Positions 8,233 through 9,824 of a stretch of 9,824 bases of DNA are shown piece by piece. How positions within the stretch are numbered: position 1 is the first letter of the stretch; each line of letters begins with the position of its first letter. The notes below the pieces were generated by a model. That model had not been told where the DNA came from. It did no database searches and saw nothing but the letters and a program-made list of their open reading frames with translations. A program made the translations under genes and the position numbers. This DNA is from Dehalococcoidia bacterium (GTDB lineage Bacteria; Chloroflexota; Dehalococcoidia; Lucifugimonadales; Lucifugimonadaceae). The stretch spans positions 1-9,824 of the forward strand of contig PACM01000003.1 of the NCBI GenBank assembly GCA_002700125.1, in the 5' to 3' direction.

Positions 8233-8771
8233 AATACACTCCTTGGAAATTTACTAATCCATAAGATAGCATCAAAAACGAGGCAGTGAAATGAAATTAG
8301 ACCTAACCCTAAAACAGAGAAGTTAAATAATAGAGATTGCTGCACCCCTGTAGCAGTTGCTAATCCTATTGTCATTAATAAAATAGATAATGCTGTTACC
8401 CATAATTCAAAACGAATCAAGTGCCAAGAATTTGAATTAGGTAATTCCAAATAACTGAAAGTTGAGTGAATCCAAAGTGCTGCAGAAAACAAAAATAAAA
8501 TTAACAAAACTCGCATTATTGTATTATCTACTTTACCCCAAAAGTATTTTAGGTTTAATCCCTCATTGAAAATTAAATAGTACATTGCAAAACAATATCC
8601 AATTGCGGCTATAAACATGGATGTAGTAATCCACGTTCGCCATGCTTCTGGTACACCTCCCCATATTTGCCCTCTTAGTATTGGATGAGCCAATAATGCG
8701 TAAACATATCCACCAAGTACTGCAATTCCACCAATAATATTAATCCATAAAAACTGCCCTTGAATTTTCAT
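8229..8771 (-). CDS. Five-helix integral membrane protein of unknown function
   Basis: A 180-residue hydrophobic protein that I do not recognise. Five membrane segments are visible at about 8-28, 47-68, 84-105, 119-142 and 147-172. The first loop contains WGGVPEAW (37-44), and there is a high content of Trp, Tyr and Phe, with His residues inside or near helices (H102, H117, H162). There is no separate signal peptide; helix 1 would act as the membrane anchor. TspO-like proteins also have five helices and many aromatics, but their diagnostic motifs are not seen. The ATG at 8771 is preceded by AGAGG at a normal distance. It is the first gene of the minus-strand cluster, and its TGA overlaps the TTG of the amidohydrolase by 4 nt. 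It is therefore translated together with the exported hydrolases and may assist them or be unrelated housekeeping. Confidence 0.85.
   Translation of the reverse strand: MKIQGQFLWINIIGGIAVLGGYVYALLAHPILRGQIWGGVPEAWRTWITTSMFIAAIGYCFAMYYLIFNEGLNLKYFWGKVDNTIMRVLLILFLFSAALWIHSTFSYLELPNSNSWHLIRFELWVTALSILLMTIGLATATGVQQSLLFNFSVLGLGLISFHCLVFDAILWISKFPRSVF
8239..8244 (-). promoter_or_regulatory. Shine-Dalgarno site supporting a TTG start
   Basis: The minus strand carries AAGGAG followed by 6 nt and TTG at 8232-8230. This good site lies inside the end of the upstream membrane-protein gene and decides the start of the amidohydrolase. Starting at a later ATG would remove the signal peptide. Confidence 0.65.
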
Positions 8772-8801
8772 AAAACCTCTTTCTATCCTAAAATTGATTT
8801 A

Positions 8802-8807
8802 ATTATA
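8802..8807 (-). promoter_or_regulatory. Candidate -10 element for the minus-strand operon
   Basis: The minus strand has a perfect TATAAT here, about 30 nt before the ATG at 8771, which would give a leader of roughly 24 nt including the Shine-Dalgarno site. No good -35 hexamer lies at 16-18 nt, so the call rests on the -10 alone in an AT-rich region. A second TATAAT on the minus strand (8890-8885) would give a longer leader. Confidence 0.3.
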
Positions 8808-8826
8808 AATGATGTTAATATTAATC

Positions 8827-8851
8827 TGGCATTGTATTCCATATTATGCCA
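8827..8851. promoter_or_regulatory. Imperfect inverted repeat, candidate operator between divergent genes
   Basis: The 25-bp element has 6-bp perfect outer arms, TGGCAT and ATGCCA, and additional matching inner triplets TAT and ATA, with 9 of 12 positions symmetric about base 8839. It is the most GC-bearing part of an otherwise AT-rich spacer and sits where the -35 region of the minus-strand promoter would fall, upstream of the candidate tdh promoter. This geometry suits a dimeric regulator controlling both directions. No regulator gene is in the window, and chance occurrence is possible. Confidence 0.35.
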
Positions 8852-8863
8852 ACTTTATTTCTT

Positions 8864-8892
8864 TTGGTATGGGAAGTATAACCCATTATATT
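8864..8892 (+). promoter_or_regulatory. Candidate sigma-70-type promoter for tdh
   Basis: TTGGTA (8864-8869) is separated by 17 nt from TATATT (8887-8892), a reasonable match to housekeeping-type hexamers with ideal spacing. Transcription would begin near 8899, leaving a leader of about 40 nt before the tdh ATG at 8938. The -10 overlaps a minus-strand TATAAT, so the two directions might compete. Support is by pattern only. Confidence 0.35.
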
Positions 8893-8937
8893 TTTTGGTT
8901 CAATAATTACATCTTATATCAACAAAAGAATAATTTT

Positions 8938-9824
8938 ATGAAAGCACTTGTAAAGCAATCGCCTGAAGTTGGTATCTGGATGGAAGATGTCCCAATTCCA
9001 AAATGTGGTACCAATGATGTAATGATCAAGATTACCCATACTGCCATCTGTGGTACAGATCTCCACATCTATAAATGGAATGATTGGGCCCAGAGGACTT
9101 TGGACTTACCCTTGGTCACTGGTCATGAATTCTGTGGTATCATAAAAGAAATTGGTCCGGGAGTTACGCATTATAAACCAGGCGATCGCGTATCTGGAGA
9201 AGGTCACATTACCTGTGGGTATTGTCGTAATTGTCGCGCTGGTAAACGGCACATTTGTCACAAAACTATTGGTGTGGGAATTCAGCGGGCAGGTTCTTTT
9301 GCTGAATATTTGGTTATTCCTGAATCCAATGTATGGTCCATTCATAAAGATATACCATCAGAAATAGCTGCATTTTTCGATCCATTTGGCAATGCAACTC
9401 ATACAGCTCTTTCCTACGAAATGGTTGGAGAAGATGTACTGATCACTGGTGCAGGGCCTATAGGGATCATGGCTGTTGCTATATGTAAATTTGTAGGTGC
9501 GCGAAATGTAGTTATTACGGATGTAAATGAATACCGCCTTGACTTAGCCCGCAAACTGGGTGCCACAAAAGCAATTAATATATCAAAAGAGAAAATTAAA
9601 GACTGCTATGCCGAACTGAATATGGTGAATGGATTTGATGTCGGTTTAGAAGTATCCGGTAATCCATCTGCATTTAAAGATATGTTGGCACATATGTATC
9701 ATGGTGGTCACGTAGCCCTTTTGGGATTATTACCTAAATCTACACAAATCAACTGGGATGAAATTATTTTTAAAGGAATTCAAGTAAAAGGAATCTATGG
9801 GCGAGAAATGTATGAAACATGGTA
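8938..9824 (+). CDS. tdh: L-threonine 3-dehydrogenase, C-terminus missing (partial)
   Basis: The frame is open from the ATG at 8938 to the window edge (295 complete codons; Escherichia coli Tdh has 341 residues, so about 45 are missing). It is a zinc-containing medium-chain dehydrogenase that oxidises L-threonine to 2-amino-3-ketobutyrate with NAD+, in the cytoplasm. Catalytic zinc residues are C38, H63 and E64 with T40 and H43 nearby; structural zinc cysteines are C93, C96, C99 and C107, at the same numbers as in E. coli. The Rossmann motif GAGPIG lies at 171-176 and the acidic NAD-selecting D195 in TDVNEYR. The conserved [17 protein letters not shown] segment near the edge is specific to Tdh. 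Its usual partner, 2-amino-3-ketobutyrate CoA ligase (kbl), would be expected next, outside the window. The ribosome site is weak (AAAGAA). It is transcribed divergently from the peptidase-permease operon. Confidence 0.96.
   Translation, partial: MKALVKQSPEVGIWMEDVPIPKCGTNDVMIKITHTAICGTDLHIYKWNDWAQRTLDLPLVTGHEFCGIIKEIGPGVTHYKPGDRVSGEGHITCGYCRNCRAGKRHICHKTIGVGIQRAGSFAEYLVIPESNVWSIHKDIPSEIAAFFDPFGNATHTALSYEMVGEDVLITGAGPIGIMAVAICKFVGARNVVITDVNEYRLDLARKLGATKAINISKEKIKDCYAELNMVNGFDVGLEVSGNPSAFKDMLAHMYHGGHVALLGLLPKSTQINWDEIIFKGIQVKGIYGREMYETW

Noticed and set aside
9106..9367. Short open frames on both strands within tdh
   Set aside because: They overlap the zinc-binding region of tdh, which is clearly the real reading frame.

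Overview
The window comes from an AT-rich bacterial genome. It holds six contiguous minus-strand genes (an apparent operon read from about 8.8 kb down to the left edge) and one divergent plus-strand gene cut off at the right edge. The protein families suggest a marine-type Gram-negative of the Fibrobacteres-Chlorobi-Bacteroidetes superphylum or a relative: a DUF5916 barrel protein with an N-terminal CBM9-like domain, a beta-propeller amidohydrolase fusion, and several exported hydrolases. Clear AAGGAG-type ribosome binding sites are less typical of true Bacteroidetes, so a group such as Marinimicrobia is possible. This placement is inference only.

Minus strand, in order of transcription: a small five-helix membrane protein of unknown function (8771-8229); an exported metal-dependent amidohydrolase of the imidazolonepropionase/prolidase-like type (8232-7015, TTG start overlapping the previous stop); an exported M55 (DppA-like) zinc D-aminopeptidase (7012-6140); an APC-superfamily amino acid permease resembling LAT/SteT transporters (6133-4817); a 1079-residue exported protein with many PD40 propeller repeats followed by a second amidohydrolase domain (4781-1542); and the N-terminal 506 residues of an exported DUF5916 outer-membrane-type protein (1520 to beyond base 1). 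Gaps are -4, 2, 6, 35 and 21 nt, so the first four genes are almost certainly co-transcribed and translationally coupled, and the last two probably belong to the same transcript.

Plus strand: after a 166-nt divergent intergenic region (8772-8937) comes L-threonine 3-dehydrogenase (tdh, 8938 to beyond 9824), with all its zinc ligands present. The intergenic region contains an imperfect 25-bp inverted repeat and plausible promoter elements for both directions.

Working model (inference): the operon encodes an extracytoplasmic route for breaking down unusual peptides or amides (the M55 family cleaves D-amino acid peptides; related COG1228 amidohydrolases include dipeptidases). The permease would import the released amino acids, and Tdh would catabolise threonine in the cytoplasm. 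No mobile element, CRISPR array, tRNA or rRNA was seen. There is no gene-free stretch longer than 300 bases.
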